64,000 nt of DNA, taken from positions 744,001 through 808,000 of the forward strand of contig NZ_JACHGJ010000002.1 of the NCBI RefSeq assembly GCF_014207565.1, in the 5' to 3' direction. This DNA comes from Spirochaeta isovalerica. GTDB taxonomy: Bacteria > Spirochaetota > Spirochaetia > DSM-2461. Positions 51,743 through 60,872 of the stretch are shown here, in pieces; position 1 is the first letter of the stretch; each line of letters opens with the position of its first letter. The notes under the pieces were generated by a model. That model was not told the origin of the DNA, searched no databases, and worked only from the letters and a program-made list of their open reading frames with translations. Position numbers and translations under genes: made by a program.

Positions 51743-52789
51743 ATGGATTTTTCAGACATACGTTCCTATCCGGAAAAAATATTCTCCACATACTGGAATA
51801 AGGTTATTGAGGATCCCCATTTTAAAGTCCTTCTGGAACACCTGAGCAGTCATCACCATAACATCAGGAATATTGTATCATCTCTTAAAAGCTATGATCA
51901 GTTCAAGAATCTGATGATCCATATGGTCGATCTGCTGGTAAAGAAGACAGTGGAAGAAATTTCCTTCAGCGGCACGGGCGAACTGAAGAAACCTTCCAAA
52001 AGCGGGTCCATATTCATCTCCAACCACCGGAGCACCTCTCTTGATCCCATTCTGTTCAACTATATGCTTCACAGCGAAACCGGCAACACGGCCTATAATG
52101 CCGCAGGCGATAATCTTCTCAACACCTCCTGGCTTGGACACCTGATCCGGCTGAACAGGGGCTTTATCGTTAAGCGCAATGTGGAGGATATGGATGAGAA
52201 ACTGCATGAAGCGGAAAAGCTGTCCCATTATATCCACTCGCTTGTGAAAAAGGGGAGAAATGTATGGATCGCCCAGCGCAACGGCAGAGCCAAAGACGGA
52301 GATGACAGGACGGATTCGGCGGTGCTGGCCATGCTTAAGCTCTCGCACAAAGATAAAAACTGGGAGGACTTCAGCCGGGAAATCCCTCTTGTGCCTGTCA
52401 GTATGAGCTATGAGGAAATACCCCTCGACACTTTTATCATCCGCGACCATCTGGGCTTGGCTGATACGCAGGATTCCCGGAGGGACAGCGGCCAGATTCT
52501 GCGGGAAATCGGTGAGAAAAAACGGAAGATCCATATCCATATTTCCCCGCGGGTAATCGGCGTGAAAAGAGCCGAGCTGGTAAGGAAGCTGGACGAAAGC
52601 ATCATCAGCGGCACAAAAATCTGGGAATCAAACAATTATGCAGCCCGTCTTCTCCATAGGCTGGATTCCATAAAAGACAAGCCCGTCCGTTGGCTGAAAG
52701 AAAAATTGAGTTCACAGGACGAGTCTTTGCAGAATGCTTTAATCAGGCTTTACGCTGCGCCGGTAATCAATAGAATGAAACTGGACTGA
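51743..52789 (+). CDS. Glycerolipid acyltransferase (PlsC/PlsB-like)
   Basis: A 348-residue protein with the acyltransferase core at about 80-260. The catalytic motif is ISNHRSTSLDP, with five residues between His and Asp; the classic motif has four, but a group of bacterial 1-acylglycerol-3-phosphate acyltransferases has this longer form. RNVWIAQRNGRAKDGDDRTD near residue 172 is the second conserved block, as in that group. It is likely to acylate lysophosphatidate or a related lipid at the membrane surface. AGGAGG precedes the ATG. Two genes follow in the same direction. Confidence 0.82.
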   Translation: MDFSDIRSYPEKIFSTYWNKVIEDPHFKVLLEHLSSHHHNIRNIVSSLKSYDQFKNLMIHMVDLLVKKTVEEISFSGTGELKKPSKSGSIFISNHRSTSLDPILFNYMLHSETGNTAYNAAGDNLLNTSWLGHLIRLNRGFIVKRNVEDMDEKLHEAEKLSHYIHSLVKKGRNVWIAQRNGRAKDGDDRTDSAVLAMLKLSHKDKNWEDFSREIPLVPVSMSYEEIPLDTFIIRDHLGLADTQDSRRDSGQILREIGEKKRKIHIHISPRVIGVKRAELVRKLDESIISGTKIWESNNYAARLLHRLDSIKDKPVRWLKEKLSSQDESLQNALIRLYAAPVINRMKLD

Positions 52790-52800
52790 TACTGTTTCCC

Positions 52801-53316
52801 ATGATCCACCACACGACAAAATTCAACAGCGACATCCACTACCGCTTTGAAACGGAAATCATATACGAATCGGACAGCACTCTGGTTGTGTATACCCCCA
52901 GCGACACTCCGCTGAAAAGCTACAGAGGCGCATTTAATACCCATACCCATATTCTCATGTTCTATTTCAGGGACCGGTATCACAATATCCATATTCATTG
53001 GAATCCCGACTGGACTCCCCGGATGCATTACGTGAATATCGCTTCCAAGGCGGACTGGGACAGTGAACGGGTCTCGGCCATCGACCTGGATCTCGATCTG
53101 ATCCGTTTTTATAATAGTGATGAGATTATACTGGATGATGAGGACGAGTTCGAAGAGAACAGCTCTCGATACAGTTATCCCGCAGATCTGATCGAACGGT
53201 GCCGCGATGAAGCGCGGATAATCCGGAAAGATATGAGTTCCCGCAAGGGGATCTGGAGCGATGATATATTCAGCTGGCGCCCCGGCGTTTCCCTACCGGA
53301 ATACAATCTTCCCTGA
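52801..53316 (+). CDS. DUF402-domain protein
   Basis: A 171-residue soluble protein resembling DUF402 (FomD/Ntdp-like) beta-barrel proteins. The core is RGAFNTHTHILMFYFRDRYHNIHIHWNPDWTPRMHYVNIASKAD-like, followed by IDLDLDLIRFYNSDEIILDDEDEFEEN, the acidic metal-binding segment. Related proteins hydrolyse nucleoside phosphates or CMP esters. It lies 11 bases after the acyltransferase gene without a clear ribosome site, so it depends on upstream translation. Confidence 0.72.
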   Translation: MIHHTTKFNSDIHYRFETEIIYESDSTLVVYTPSDTPLKSYRGAFNTHTHILMFYFRDRYHNIHIHWNPDWTPRMHYVNIASKADWDSERVSAIDLDLDLIRFYNSDEIILDDEDEFEENSSRYSYPADLIERCRDEARIIRKDMSSRKGIWSDDIFSWRPGVSLPEYNLP

Positions 53317-53328
53317 CCTGGAGGAACC

Positions 53329-53874
53329 ATGAAAAGCATTGTATATATAGCCGCCAGTCTCGACGGTTACATCGCTGACAGAAATAATAATCTAGACTGG
53401 CTCGAAACAATATCCAACCCCGATAATATCGATACTGGTTTCAGTGATTTTCTGGGAAGAGTGGATGCCATTGTCATGGGTCGCAATACTTTCGAAAAAG
53501 TACTGTCCTTTGGCATCGACTGGCCCTATCCCGTCCCTGTTTTCGTTTGTAGTACCATGTTGAAAGAGGTTCCTGATGAACTGAAATCGTCAGTCAGAAT
53601 CATTTCGGGAAGTCCCGGGGAGATCCTCAGCCGTCTGGAGAAAGAGGGGTTTACAAATCTCTATATAGACGGAGGCCGGACAATACAGAATTTTCTTGCT
53701 GACGATCTTATAGACGAGATGATCATTACAACTATACCGGTTCTGCTGGGCGGCGGTATTCCTCTGTTCGGAGAGCTCGACAACCAGCTGGATTTTCAGC
53801 TGGTTTCGAGCGAGATTCTTTTAGGCCAGATGGTATCATCGCGTTTTATGAGAAAACCTCTTCAGGATCAATGA
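53329..53874 (+). CDS. RibD C-terminal / dihydrofolate reductase-like protein
   Basis: A 181-residue protein of the RibD_C/DHFR-like fold. [19 protein letters not shown] (about 7-25), [19 protein letters not shown], and [44 protein letters not shown] are typical. Most members are NADPH-binding reductases of unknown substrate, distinct from true FolA. GGAGG precedes the ATG. It converges on the AIM24-like gene with a seven-base overlap. Confidence 0.88.
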   Translation: MKSIVYIAASLDGYIADRNNNLDWLETISNPDNIDTGFSDFLGRVDAIVMGRNTFEKVLSFGIDWPYPVPVFVCSTMLKEVPDELKSSVRIISGSPGEILSRLEKEGFTNLYIDGGRTIQNFLADDLIDEMIITTIPVLLGGGIPLFGELDNQLDFQLVSSEILLGQMVSSRFMRKPLQDQ

Positions 53875-54662
53875 TTGTCCCCGTCCAGCAGGCTGCCCAG
53901 CATTCCGAGCGCTGATCCTTCGCCTTTTCGACTTCCGCCTGCAGAAGGGGCATGACGGATGATTCTGTCGGCCAGCCGGGAGAAGGGGAGGCTCTGCAGG
54001 TAGACTGTTCCGTATCCGCTCAGGGTTGCCAGGAATAGTCCCTCGCCTCCGAAAAACATGGATTTGAGGTTTCCCGTCTGCTCTATCGAGTAATCTATTC
54101 CATCGGTAAAAGCGACCAGACATCCTGTATCGAGGCGGAGCTTTTCCCCGTGCAGTTCTTTTTTAATAATGGTACCGCCGGCGTGGAGAAATGCTTTTCC
54201 ATCTCCCTCCAGCTTCTGGAGAATAAATCCTTCTCCTCCGAAAAAACCGGTGCCGATTTTTTTATTAAGAGTTATCGAGACCTTGGTGCCCAGGGCCGCG
54301 CAGAGAAAGGCATCTTTCTGACAGATCAGTCTGCCGCCAAGCTGTCTCATGTCCAACGGGATGATTTTTCCCGGATAAGGGGCGGCGAAGGCCACTCTTT
54401 TCTTTCCCATGCCCCGATTGGTGAAATGGGTCATAAACAGGGATTCCCCGGTGAGAACCCGTTTTCCAGCGGAGAAAAGTTTTCCCATTACGGATTCGTT
54501 TGCCTCGGAACCGTCGCCCATTTTCGCTTCGAACTGAATCCCTTCCTCCATCCAGTTCATAGCACCCGCTTCAGCTATAACTGTTTCTCCGGGATCGAGT
54601 TCCACTTCCACAGTCTGCATATCGTCGCCGAATATCTCATAGTCAATTTCATGGCTTATCAT
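53868..54662 (-). CDS. AIM24/TIGR00266-family protein
   Basis: A 264-residue soluble protein. The family pattern is seen in [64 protein letters not shown] and [27 protein letters not shown]. These beta-prism-like proteins are widespread; function is unknown. The C-terminus is a Gly/Ser-rich tail. It overlaps the REC-HATPase gene by 14 bases. Confidence 0.85.
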   Translation of the reverse strand: MISHEIDYEIFGDDMQTVEVELDPGETVIAEAGAMNWMEEGIQFEAKMGDGSEANESVMGKLFSAGKRVLTGESLFMTHFTNRGMGKKRVAFAAPYPGKIIPLDMRQLGGRLICQKDAFLCAALGTKVSITLNKKIGTGFFGGEGFILQKLEGDGKAFLHAGGTIIKKELHGEKLRLDTGCLVAFTDGIDYSIEQTGNLKSMFFGGEGLFLATLSGYGTVYLQSLPFSRLADRIIRHAPSAGGSRKGEGSALGMLGSLLDGDNH

Positions 54663-55575
54663 TCTTTTTCACTTCCTGTTCCCGCAAAGGTAATATGATC
54701 TCTACTGTATTACCATTTCCCGAAAATTCAAGACGATTTTCAAAAATGAGTTTGGCCATGGCCACTCCGCGTCCGTGAACATTAAAAATCGTATCGGGAT
54801 CGAGCCTCAGGAAATTGTTGTAATCAAATCCGGACCCTCTGTCGGAGATTGAGATTTTTATGGAATCCGATGTCTTTTCAAATATCACTTTGACTGTTTT
54901 ATCAATGTTCTCAGGAGCGTTCAAACGGTTCCGTATCTCTTCGTCAAACCGGTCATCCATTATCAGCTCTTCTTTCATATCGTAACCGATTCCGAGGTTC
55001 CCGTGTTCAATGGCATTGAGGAGCAGTTCCGACAAACCTATGGATGCTTTGTCATAGTCTGTGTATTGCGTAAAGAACGAGGCAACCCTGAGAGCTTCTC
55101 CCGGAGCCTTCAGCTCTATCTCCCCTTTTTTCAGAAAGTCGGTAATGCTGCATTTGTTCACCTGCAGGGATTCTTTGACCAGGCGGAGATTCTCATAGTC
55201 GAAAATGGCTTTTTTCAGAATCGTTATAAGAACCTTCAAACTATAGGGCTTTGTCATATAGTAAAACGCTCCGGCTTCAATTCCCTCGATAACGCTTTCC
55301 TTGTCTTTTTTTCCTGTCTGCATAATGACAGGTATATCAAGATAGGCTTCCTTCTGTTTTATCTTTTTCAGCAGTTGAATTCCTGTGATAGAGGGGAGAA
55401 CCCAATCGAGAATGATCGCAGAGACGTCCTGATTCTCTTCCAGCAGTTTCAGTCCGGTTTCACCTTCATTCGCCGGAATCGGCTGGTATCCCTCCATTTC
55501 CAGAAAGTCCGATAATATGGTAATCAGCGTGGGATCATCATCTATGATGAGAATTTTATGGCTGGATTTTGACAT
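54649..55575 (-). CDS. Response regulator with anti-sigma-type HATPase output
   Basis: A 308-residue protein. The receiver domain (1-125) has Asp57 in [13 protein letters not shown] at 12-14 and Lys in MTKPYS. The second half (about 165-295) is a GHKL ATPase of the RsbW/SpoIIAB type: [22 protein letters not shown] and [13 protein letters not shown]. This design suggests that phosphorylation controls a serine kinase or an anti-sigma function rather than DNA binding. AAGGAG precedes the ATG. Confidence 0.88.
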   Translation of the reverse strand: MSKSSHKILIIDDDPTLITILSDFLEMEGYQPIPANEGETGLKLLEENQDVSAIILDWVLPSITGIQLLKKIKQKEAYLDIPVIMQTGKKDKESVIEGIEAGAFYYMTKPYSLKVLITILKKAIFDYENLRLVKESLQVNKCSITDFLKKGEIELKAPGEALRVASFFTQYTDYDKASIGLSELLLNAIEHGNLGIGYDMKEELIMDDRFDEEIRNRLNAPENIDKTVKVIFEKTSDSIKISISDRGSGFDYNNFLRLDPDTIFNVHGRGVAMAKLIFENRLEFSGNGNTVEIILPLREQEVKKNDKP

Positions 55576-55661
55576 CTTTTCTCCTTGCGGTTGAATAGAG
55601 ATCCGGTATTTGCAACTAAGATTTCAGTTTAATTGTAGTCGGTGGACAATCTCCTTTCAAA

Positions 55662-56561
55662 TTATAAGGAGCTCTTTCCCGGGGGGAGCGGAAAAAACAT
55701 AGAGACCTTTTCCCGGATTTCATCATATCCCTTTTTCCTCTGCAGCTGCCGTTTTTCCATTATGGGAATGGATACGAAGACGAACTGGCAGAGCATGAGA
55801 AGGGGAGCGAATCCTATCCAGAATTTTTCCGGTACCGCCGCCAGAGAGAAAAAGTAGAGACTGAACCAGAAGAGGACTTCACCGAAATAATTGGGATGGC
55901 GGCTGTACTTCCATAAGCCCCTGCGGATCGGAGTCTCCTTATCTGCCGATTTTCTATGTCCGGCAAGTTGAAAATCACTGAGCCATTCAAAGAAAACTGC
56001 CGTCAGAGCTGTTCCCAGTGCAATAAAATCCATAAAATTCAGCGGAGACTGAAGAGATGTCAGGACGAAATAGGCGGGAACTGAACTGATAAAAACGAGC
56101 AGGGTCGGGAAAAGGTGAAGACCGATCAGACTGATTATCCAGTAGAAAGGTCCGGTACTTTCCCTGAGGGAAATAAAGCGCCAGTCCTCGTGATTCAGAC
56201 CGGGCCATGAAAGCGCCCAGTTTGCTGTCAGCCGCAGAGCCCATAATAAAGTGACGGACAGAAGAAAAACCGCACGCAGCGAAATGTCCTGATTTAATTG
56301 TCCCGATGTTGTCCATATCAGGAAAAGAACCGGCGGAGCCACGCTCCAGAAAGCATCGTAACAGCTGGAATTGCCGGAAATAAGGCTGAAAAGAAAAATG
56401 ATTCCCGATGCGGACAGATCGGCGATCAGGGTTTTTAACAGCAGGGGCATATCGGCCGGTACCGCCTGCCATGCGAACCACCCCGCTCCTGAAGCGGTCC
56501 CATAGGCAATGAGGATGAAAATCATGGAGAGAGATTTGGAACTCTTAATTTTATTCATCAT
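55662..56561 (-). CDS. DUF1295 / steroid 5-alpha-reductase-like membrane protein
   Basis: A 299-residue membrane protein with seven to eight segments. The family motif is at the C-terminus: RRGLWKYSRHPNYFGEVLFWFSLYFFSL (about 218-245) with DEIREKVSMFFPLPP at the end. This NADPH-binding part is common to steroid 5-alpha-reductases, ERG4/ERG24 reductases and isoprenylcysteine methyltransferases. The function is probably reduction of a lipid enone. It overlaps the oxidoreductase gene by four bases (ATGA). Confidence 0.83.
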   Translation of the reverse strand: MMNKIKSSKSLSMIFILIAYGTASGAGWFAWQAVPADMPLLLKTLIADLSASGIIFLFSLISGNSSCYDAFWSVAPPVLFLIWTTSGQLNQDISLRAVFLLSVTLLWALRLTANWALSWPGLNHEDWRFISLRESTGPFYWIISLIGLHLFPTLLVFISSVPAYFVLTSLQSPLNFMDFIALGTALTAVFFEWLSDFQLAGHRKSADKETPIRRGLWKYSRHPNYFGEVLFWFSLYFFSLAAVPEKFWIGFAPLLMLCQFVFVSIPIMEKRQLQRKKGYDEIREKVSMFFPLPPGKSSL

Positions 56562-58762
56562 TTTTCCTTTGCGCCGCCCGCGGGCCGGACATTGATAATG
56601 ACACCGGACAGATGCGCCATAAGAGAGAGCCTTTCAACATGATCGGTTCCTGATGGTATGAGATAGTTCACATTAGCTCCGCCGGTCTGCGAGGCTCTGG
56701 ACAATCCGTCGGCGCTCTGATGACCCCAGCCGAAGGGTATGGCCGCCGATCCCGGCATCATGTCTTCCGTAAATATCACCGGAACGGTTATGGAGCCCGT
56801 TTCGTTGTAGACTTCGGCTTCTCTTGAGCCTCCCCGGAGAATTTCCTCTTTCGTGAATCCGGCTTTTTCCCCGTCCGATGGATTGAGATAGAGATAGTTG
56901 CTGTTATTTCTCCCTTCGACGAGGGAGGGGGCATTCTGCATAAAGGTGTTGTGAGTGAGCAGCTGCCGCATATTAATCAGTTTCAGCTTTCGGGAGTTTT
57001 TCTTTTCCCACTGCCATTCTTCTTCCAGCTTTTCCATAGCCTCTAGCATGGGATCCGGAGCCAGATTTACCAGACCGTCCTCTGTGTACACTCTTTTTCC
57101 CAGAAATGTTCCGGCTCCGTACTGAGGCAGCAGTACCCCGTCGGGGTGACGTCTCATTCTCTTAATGCCTTTCTTCCGCGAGAGTTTTAAAACCATATCG
57201 AGGATCTGCTCATGGGAAAAGGCCATGCCTTTTTCGATGAGGGGGATTTTTCTCAGAAACCGCCTCAGGTGCAGCCAGTAATGGATGGCACGGGAGCCGA
57301 AGAATTTTCCGCCGCCGTGACGGCAAAGCTCCTGGTAGATCCACAGTTCGTCTTTCGCCTCTCCAAGGGGAGGGATGAGTCTGTCGGTATACTGGTAAAA
57401 GCGGCGGTGGGTTATCCCCATAAGAGAGTGAAAGAGATAGTTGATGTCGGCGTGCTCAAAAGGGGTGATGCCCGGCAGAATGTAGTGAGACAGGTTCCCG
57501 GTCATATTCCGGAAGATGTCCACTGAAACGAGCAGTTCGAGACTTTTAAAGGCCTTCTCCGTTTTGGCCGTATCGGGCAGAGTCAGAAGGGGGTTTCCGG
57601 CGGCGACGATCAGAGCTTTGATCTGCCTTCCTCCGGGAGTGAGGATCTCATCGGCCAGCAGTGAGCCCGGAAACAGATCGTTAACTGCTTTGAACCCGCC
57701 AATGCGGCTTGTCTTGTCAGTCATCATAATGCGGTTCTTCGCACCCATTTTCGGAAAATCCACCAACCCTTTATTGACTGTCGTTCCCCCCTTGCGGTCA
57801 AGATTGCCCGTCATGGCATTTATGGCTTCGGATACCCAGAAGGTCAGAGCCCCGTTGCGACCCATATTGATTCCCGTGGAACAGTAGATCGACGAGCCGT
57901 CGGCATCGGCGAAAGTCCGGGCGATCTCGCGGATCGTCTCCTCTGCAATGCCCGTTACTTCCGCAGCTTTTTCAGGTGTCCAGTTCCTGATGGCATCGCG
58001 GAACTTATCGAAGTTCTTCATATAACGGGAAACCTTTCTGTGATCCACGGCGTTGATTTTTATAAGCTCATTGGCCAGGGCCAGGAGGAAGAAGATATCC
58101 GTATCGGGACGGATGTAGTGGTGCTCCCCCCCCGCTCTGACAGTTTCGGTCTTCCTGGGGTTGATATTTATGATCCGGCAGCCTCTCTCCGATGCCTCTT
58201 TCAGTTTATTCATGACATCGGGAACACCGCGGAAGGACATTTTCGTGGCATAGGGGTTGGCCCCCATTATAAGGAAACATCCGGCGTTCTCGAAATCCGG
58301 TACTGGCTGAGTCATGGGAAAGCCGTACATATGCTGGGCTGTAATGAATTTATTGGAACAGTCCTGAGTCGCTGAACTGTAGGCGCTGTCCGATCCCAGT
58401 CCGATGAGAAGAGCCTGGGCGAAAAAAGGATGAAGAAAGCCGAACCCCGCGCCATTGCCCACATAAAGGGCGACCGAGTCCGGACCGTATTCTTTCTGTA
58501 TCCGTTTTATTTCCGAGCCTATCTCTTTCAGAGCCGCATCCCATCCGACCGTTTCCCACTTCGCTCCCCTTCGTTTCTGCGGAGCTGTGACTCTATCGGG
58601 AGAGTGGACTATTTCGTGGTATTTCAATCCTTTTTTACAAGCGAATCCCTTTGAGACCACATGATCCGGGTTCGGTCTGATCGAGATGATTTTTCCATCC
58701 TCCACTGTGGCGATTAATCCGCACCCGACATCGCAGATCCGGCAGAATGTTTTCTTTTCCAT
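56558..58762 (-). CDS. Molybdopterin-dependent oxidoreductase with one [4Fe-4S] cluster
   Basis: A 734-residue enzyme of the DMSO-reductase superfamily. The N-terminal cluster ligands are Cys7, Cys10, Cys14 and Cys42 (CRICDVGC, then GFACKKG). Cys135 in SSATQDCSNKF is the probable molybdenum ligand. Other MGD-binding motifs are IMGANPYATK, GINMGRNGALTF and AIPFGWGHQSADGL. No twin-arginine signal is present, so it is cytosolic. No dedicated electron-transfer subunit is adjacent. The substrate is unknown; its place in a lipid-reductase operon is unusual. AGGGAAT precedes the ATG. Confidence 0.9.
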   Translation of the reverse strand: MEKKTFCRICDVGCGLIATVEDGKIISIRPNPDHVVSKGFACKKGLKYHEIVHSPDRVTAPQKRRGAKWETVGWDAALKEIGSEIKRIQKEYGPDSVALYVGNGAGFGFLHPFFAQALLIGLGSDSAYSSATQDCSNKFITAQHMYGFPMTQPVPDFENAGCFLIMGANPYATKMSFRGVPDVMNKLKEASERGCRIININPRKTETVRAGGEHHYIRPDTDIFFLLALANELIKINAVDHRKVSRYMKNFDKFRDAIRNWTPEKAAEVTGIAEETIREIARTFADADGSSIYCSTGINMGRNGALTFWVSEAINAMTGNLDRKGGTTVNKGLVDFPKMGAKNRIMMTDKTSRIGGFKAVNDLFPGSLLADEILTPGGRQIKALIVAAGNPLLTLPDTAKTEKAFKSLELLVSVDIFRNMTGNLSHYILPGITPFEHADINYLFHSLMGITHRRFYQYTDRLIPPLGEAKDELWIYQELCRHGGGKFFGSRAIHYWLHLRRFLRKIPLIEKGMAFSHEQILDMVLKLSRKKGIKRMRRHPDGVLLPQYGAGTFLGKRVYTEDGLVNLAPDPMLEAMEKLEEEWQWEKKNSRKLKLINMRQLLTHNTFMQNAPSLVEGRNNSNYLYLNPSDGEKAGFTKEEILRGGSREAEVYNETGSITVPVIFTEDMMPGSAAIPFGWGHQSADGLSRASQTGGANVNYLIPSGTDHVERLSLMAHLSGVIINVRPAGGAKEK

Positions 58763-58894
58763 GTAAATTCCCTGTTGTCAGATTATTTATGTATTTATGG
58801 CGCTTTCGACAGTTATATGACCCTTATGATCTATTTCAATGCCGTACACCGAAGATAATGCGAGTCCTGTTCCTTTTTCCCTGTTTTCAAAGCC
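58763..58894. other. 132-base gap in the reductase gene cluster
   Basis: No gene is seen between the oxidoreductase and the sterol-reductase genes; the sequence is AT-rich near the oxidoreductase start and holds no clear terminator. A separate promoter for the oxidoreductase and 5-alpha-reductase-like genes is possible. Confidence 0.3.
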
Positions 58895-59977
58895 TTAATA
58901 CAGAAAGGGAATTATCCTGTACTTGACTCTGGACTCGTATTCATCCCATAGAGGTCCGTATTTTTGGGAACAGCGTCTGTCATCAGCCATCTGTCTGGGA
59001 AAGAGCAGCGCCACATAATAAAGCGGATACAACCATGGCAGCGGATTGGCCGGATAACCGACGCTCAGAATAATACCGGCGGCCATGAGAATTTCCCCAA
59101 GGTAGTTGATATGCCGGCTCAATCCCCAGTAGCCGTTTACCAGCAAGGTTTTTTCGCCGTCGCTCAGCGTCTCGGGTTTGATTCCCAGGAAGGATTTTCC
59201 CGGTCGGGTCTTGAAATAGAACTTTTGCATATTGGCCCCTCTGGCGAGAGTCCAGCCGCCGAAGAAAATCAGAATATAGAGGATGCTGAGCAGCGTATTT
59301 GTCCCGGGGGCGGGCAGCGCGGCAGTCGCCCACAGAGCTATAGGGTAGAAAAACGGATAGAAAGCCAGACATCCCCAACCCAGTTTGAAACCGGTTCTTT
59401 CTGCAAAAAAATCATAGGTGTAAAGATGGACTTCTTCAAAAGTCAGATATTCAAAGACAAACCAGGAGATCAGGGCTGCGCTGATAAAAATGCCCGGCGA
59501 TGACTGGGATCCGTATTTCATGTAATGATAGGCCGCTGAACTGAGGGCGTTCAGTTCCAGCATGATCGCCCCGACCATATAGAGCCACATCTTGGCGTCG
59601 ATTCGCCCTTTGAAGAACTGGGGATTTTTCAAACGGCCGAAATAGAAATCGGCAAAGAAAGATTTTCCCGAAAAGGGAGCGGAAAGGACAATATACAGGG
59701 AGAAGATGATCCCGATTGTCAGCGCTCCCGCCAGACTGTAGAACCTTACGGTGTAGAGCCAGCTGAACAGTTCGCTCTTTAGGAGCCCGGCTCCCGCCCA
59801 GAGGAGAATTGAGATAATCAGCACTCTTCTGCCGTTCAGATAATATTTCATCTTTTCCCCGGTTTTCTCATCGGTTACATATCCTGTTACTTTCCGGGCC
59901 GGTACGATAAGATGAAGAAGGGTTATTATCAGATAAATACCCAATGGTGTCATAAATCCTGCAATAGCATTTGTCAT
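58895..59977 (-). CDS. ERG4/ERG24-family sterol reductase homologue
   Basis: A 360-residue protein with eight to ten membrane segments. The C-terminal NADPH/sterol site is well conserved: LLVNGYWGLSRHINYLGE (about 277-294), DDRRCSQKYGPLWDEYES and VKYRIIPFLY at the end, matching the eukaryotic delta-14 and delta-24(24-1) sterol reductase signature (RHxNYxG, DDxxCxxKYG, YRIxPxxY). In eukaryotes these enzymes reduce sterol double bonds in the ER. Bacterial copies are rare but known, for example in Coxiella. It overlaps the SDR gene by four bases. Confidence 0.88.
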   Translation of the reverse strand: MTNAIAGFMTPLGIYLIITLLHLIVPARKVTGYVTDEKTGEKMKYYLNGRRVLIISILLWAGAGLLKSELFSWLYTVRFYSLAGALTIGIIFSLYIVLSAPFSGKSFFADFYFGRLKNPQFFKGRIDAKMWLYMVGAIMLELNALSSAAYHYMKYGSQSSPGIFISAALISWFVFEYLTFEEVHLYTYDFFAERTGFKLGWGCLAFYPFFYPIALWATAALPAPGTNTLLSILYILIFFGGWTLARGANMQKFYFKTRPGKSFLGIKPETLSDGEKTLLVNGYWGLSRHINYLGEILMAAGIILSVGYPANPLPWLYPLYYVALLFPRQMADDRRCSQKYGPLWDEYESRVKYRIIPFLY

Positions 59978-60768
59978 ATTAAATCCTTAGTATTGTATTC
60001 CATTATTTTAACAGCCTTTTTCCGGCTGACAAGTCTGCCCAGAATAAAGCGGAACAGTCTGTTGAGCTTACCGGGGATATAAACCGGACCTTTCCCGAGG
60101 GCTTTTACGGCTTCTTCCGCCACCTGTTGCGGATCCAAAGTGCCGGGCGCCTCCTTTGATCGGCTGGCCGTTGAATAACCCGGTGTCCGGACCGCTCCCG
60201 CACAGCATGCCATGACATCGATTCCCTCTTTTTTCATTTCCGCCCACAATCCTTCGGCCAGAACTGTGTTGAAAGCTTTGGATGCGCTGTAGGCTGACAA
60301 ACCGGGACCGCCCTGAAAGCCCGATAGCGATGACATGAGTATGATACCCCCTTTCTTTCTGGGTATCATCTTATCGGTCAGGAGTTTCGTCAACAGAAGA
60401 GGCGCTCTTATATTCACATCGGGCACTTTCATCAGATCGCTCTCTTCTTTTCGTGAGAAAAGTCCGATCGGGGCATAAGCCGCATTGTAGACAAGCAATC
60501 CGATCTCTTCTGATAATCCGTCAATGTATTCTCTGATTCCCGATACATCTCCCAGATCCATTGAGCGCGCGATCACGGTAATTCCGTGCTTCTTTTCCAG
60601 ACGCTCACCGAGCAGCTCCAGAGGTTCGCGCCGTCTGGCTATGATTATGAGATTTATGCCCCGGGAAGCGAGAGATTCGGCAAATGCGGCGCCGAGACCC
60701 TCCGAGGCTCCGGCGACCAGCGCCCATGGTCCGTATTTATCTGCGAATTTTTCTTTTCTGTCAGGCAT
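59974..60768 (-). CDS. Short-chain dehydrogenase/reductase (17-beta-HSD12/KAR-like)
   Basis: A 264-residue SDR. Cofactor motif GASEGLG (20-26), NAA at 95-97, catalytic Ser146/147, Tyr160 and Lys164 in YSASK. R45-R46-R47 after the second strand favour NADPH. It resembles the group of very-long-chain 3-oxoacyl-CoA reductases and 17-beta-hydroxysteroid dehydrogenases more than FabG (inference from length and termini). It is the first gene of the reductase operon and has no ribosome site; the promoter is of the leaderless type. Confidence 0.9.
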   Translation of the reverse strand: MPDRKEKFADKYGPWALVAGASEGLGAAFAESLASRGINLIIIARRREPLELLGERLEKKHGITVIARSMDLGDVSGIREYIDGLSEEIGLLVYNAAYAPIGLFSRKEESDLMKVPDVNIRAPLLLTKLLTDKMIPRKKGGIILMSSLSGFQGGPGLSAYSASKAFNTVLAEGLWAEMKKEGIDVMACCAGAVRTPGYSTASRSKEAPGTLDPQQVAEEAVKALGKGPVYIPGKLNRLFRFILGRLVSRKKAVKIMEYNTKDLI

Positions 60769-60774
60769 ATGTAG

Positions 60775-60803
60775 AGAATAGTATGAATCGGTTTATTTTT
60801 CAC
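60775..60803 (-). promoter_or_regulatory. Promoter of the reductase operon
   Basis: On the minus strand GTGAAA (60803-60798), 17 bases, TATTCT (60780-60775), six bases, ATG at 60768. The same -10 hexamer occurs before the uronate transporter operon. Confidence 0.55.
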
Positions 60804-60872
60804 TATTAATAACCTGGAAAAATAACACTGAAGAGTAGAACACAATTGTGAGCACAGGAAGATTAATGCTCA

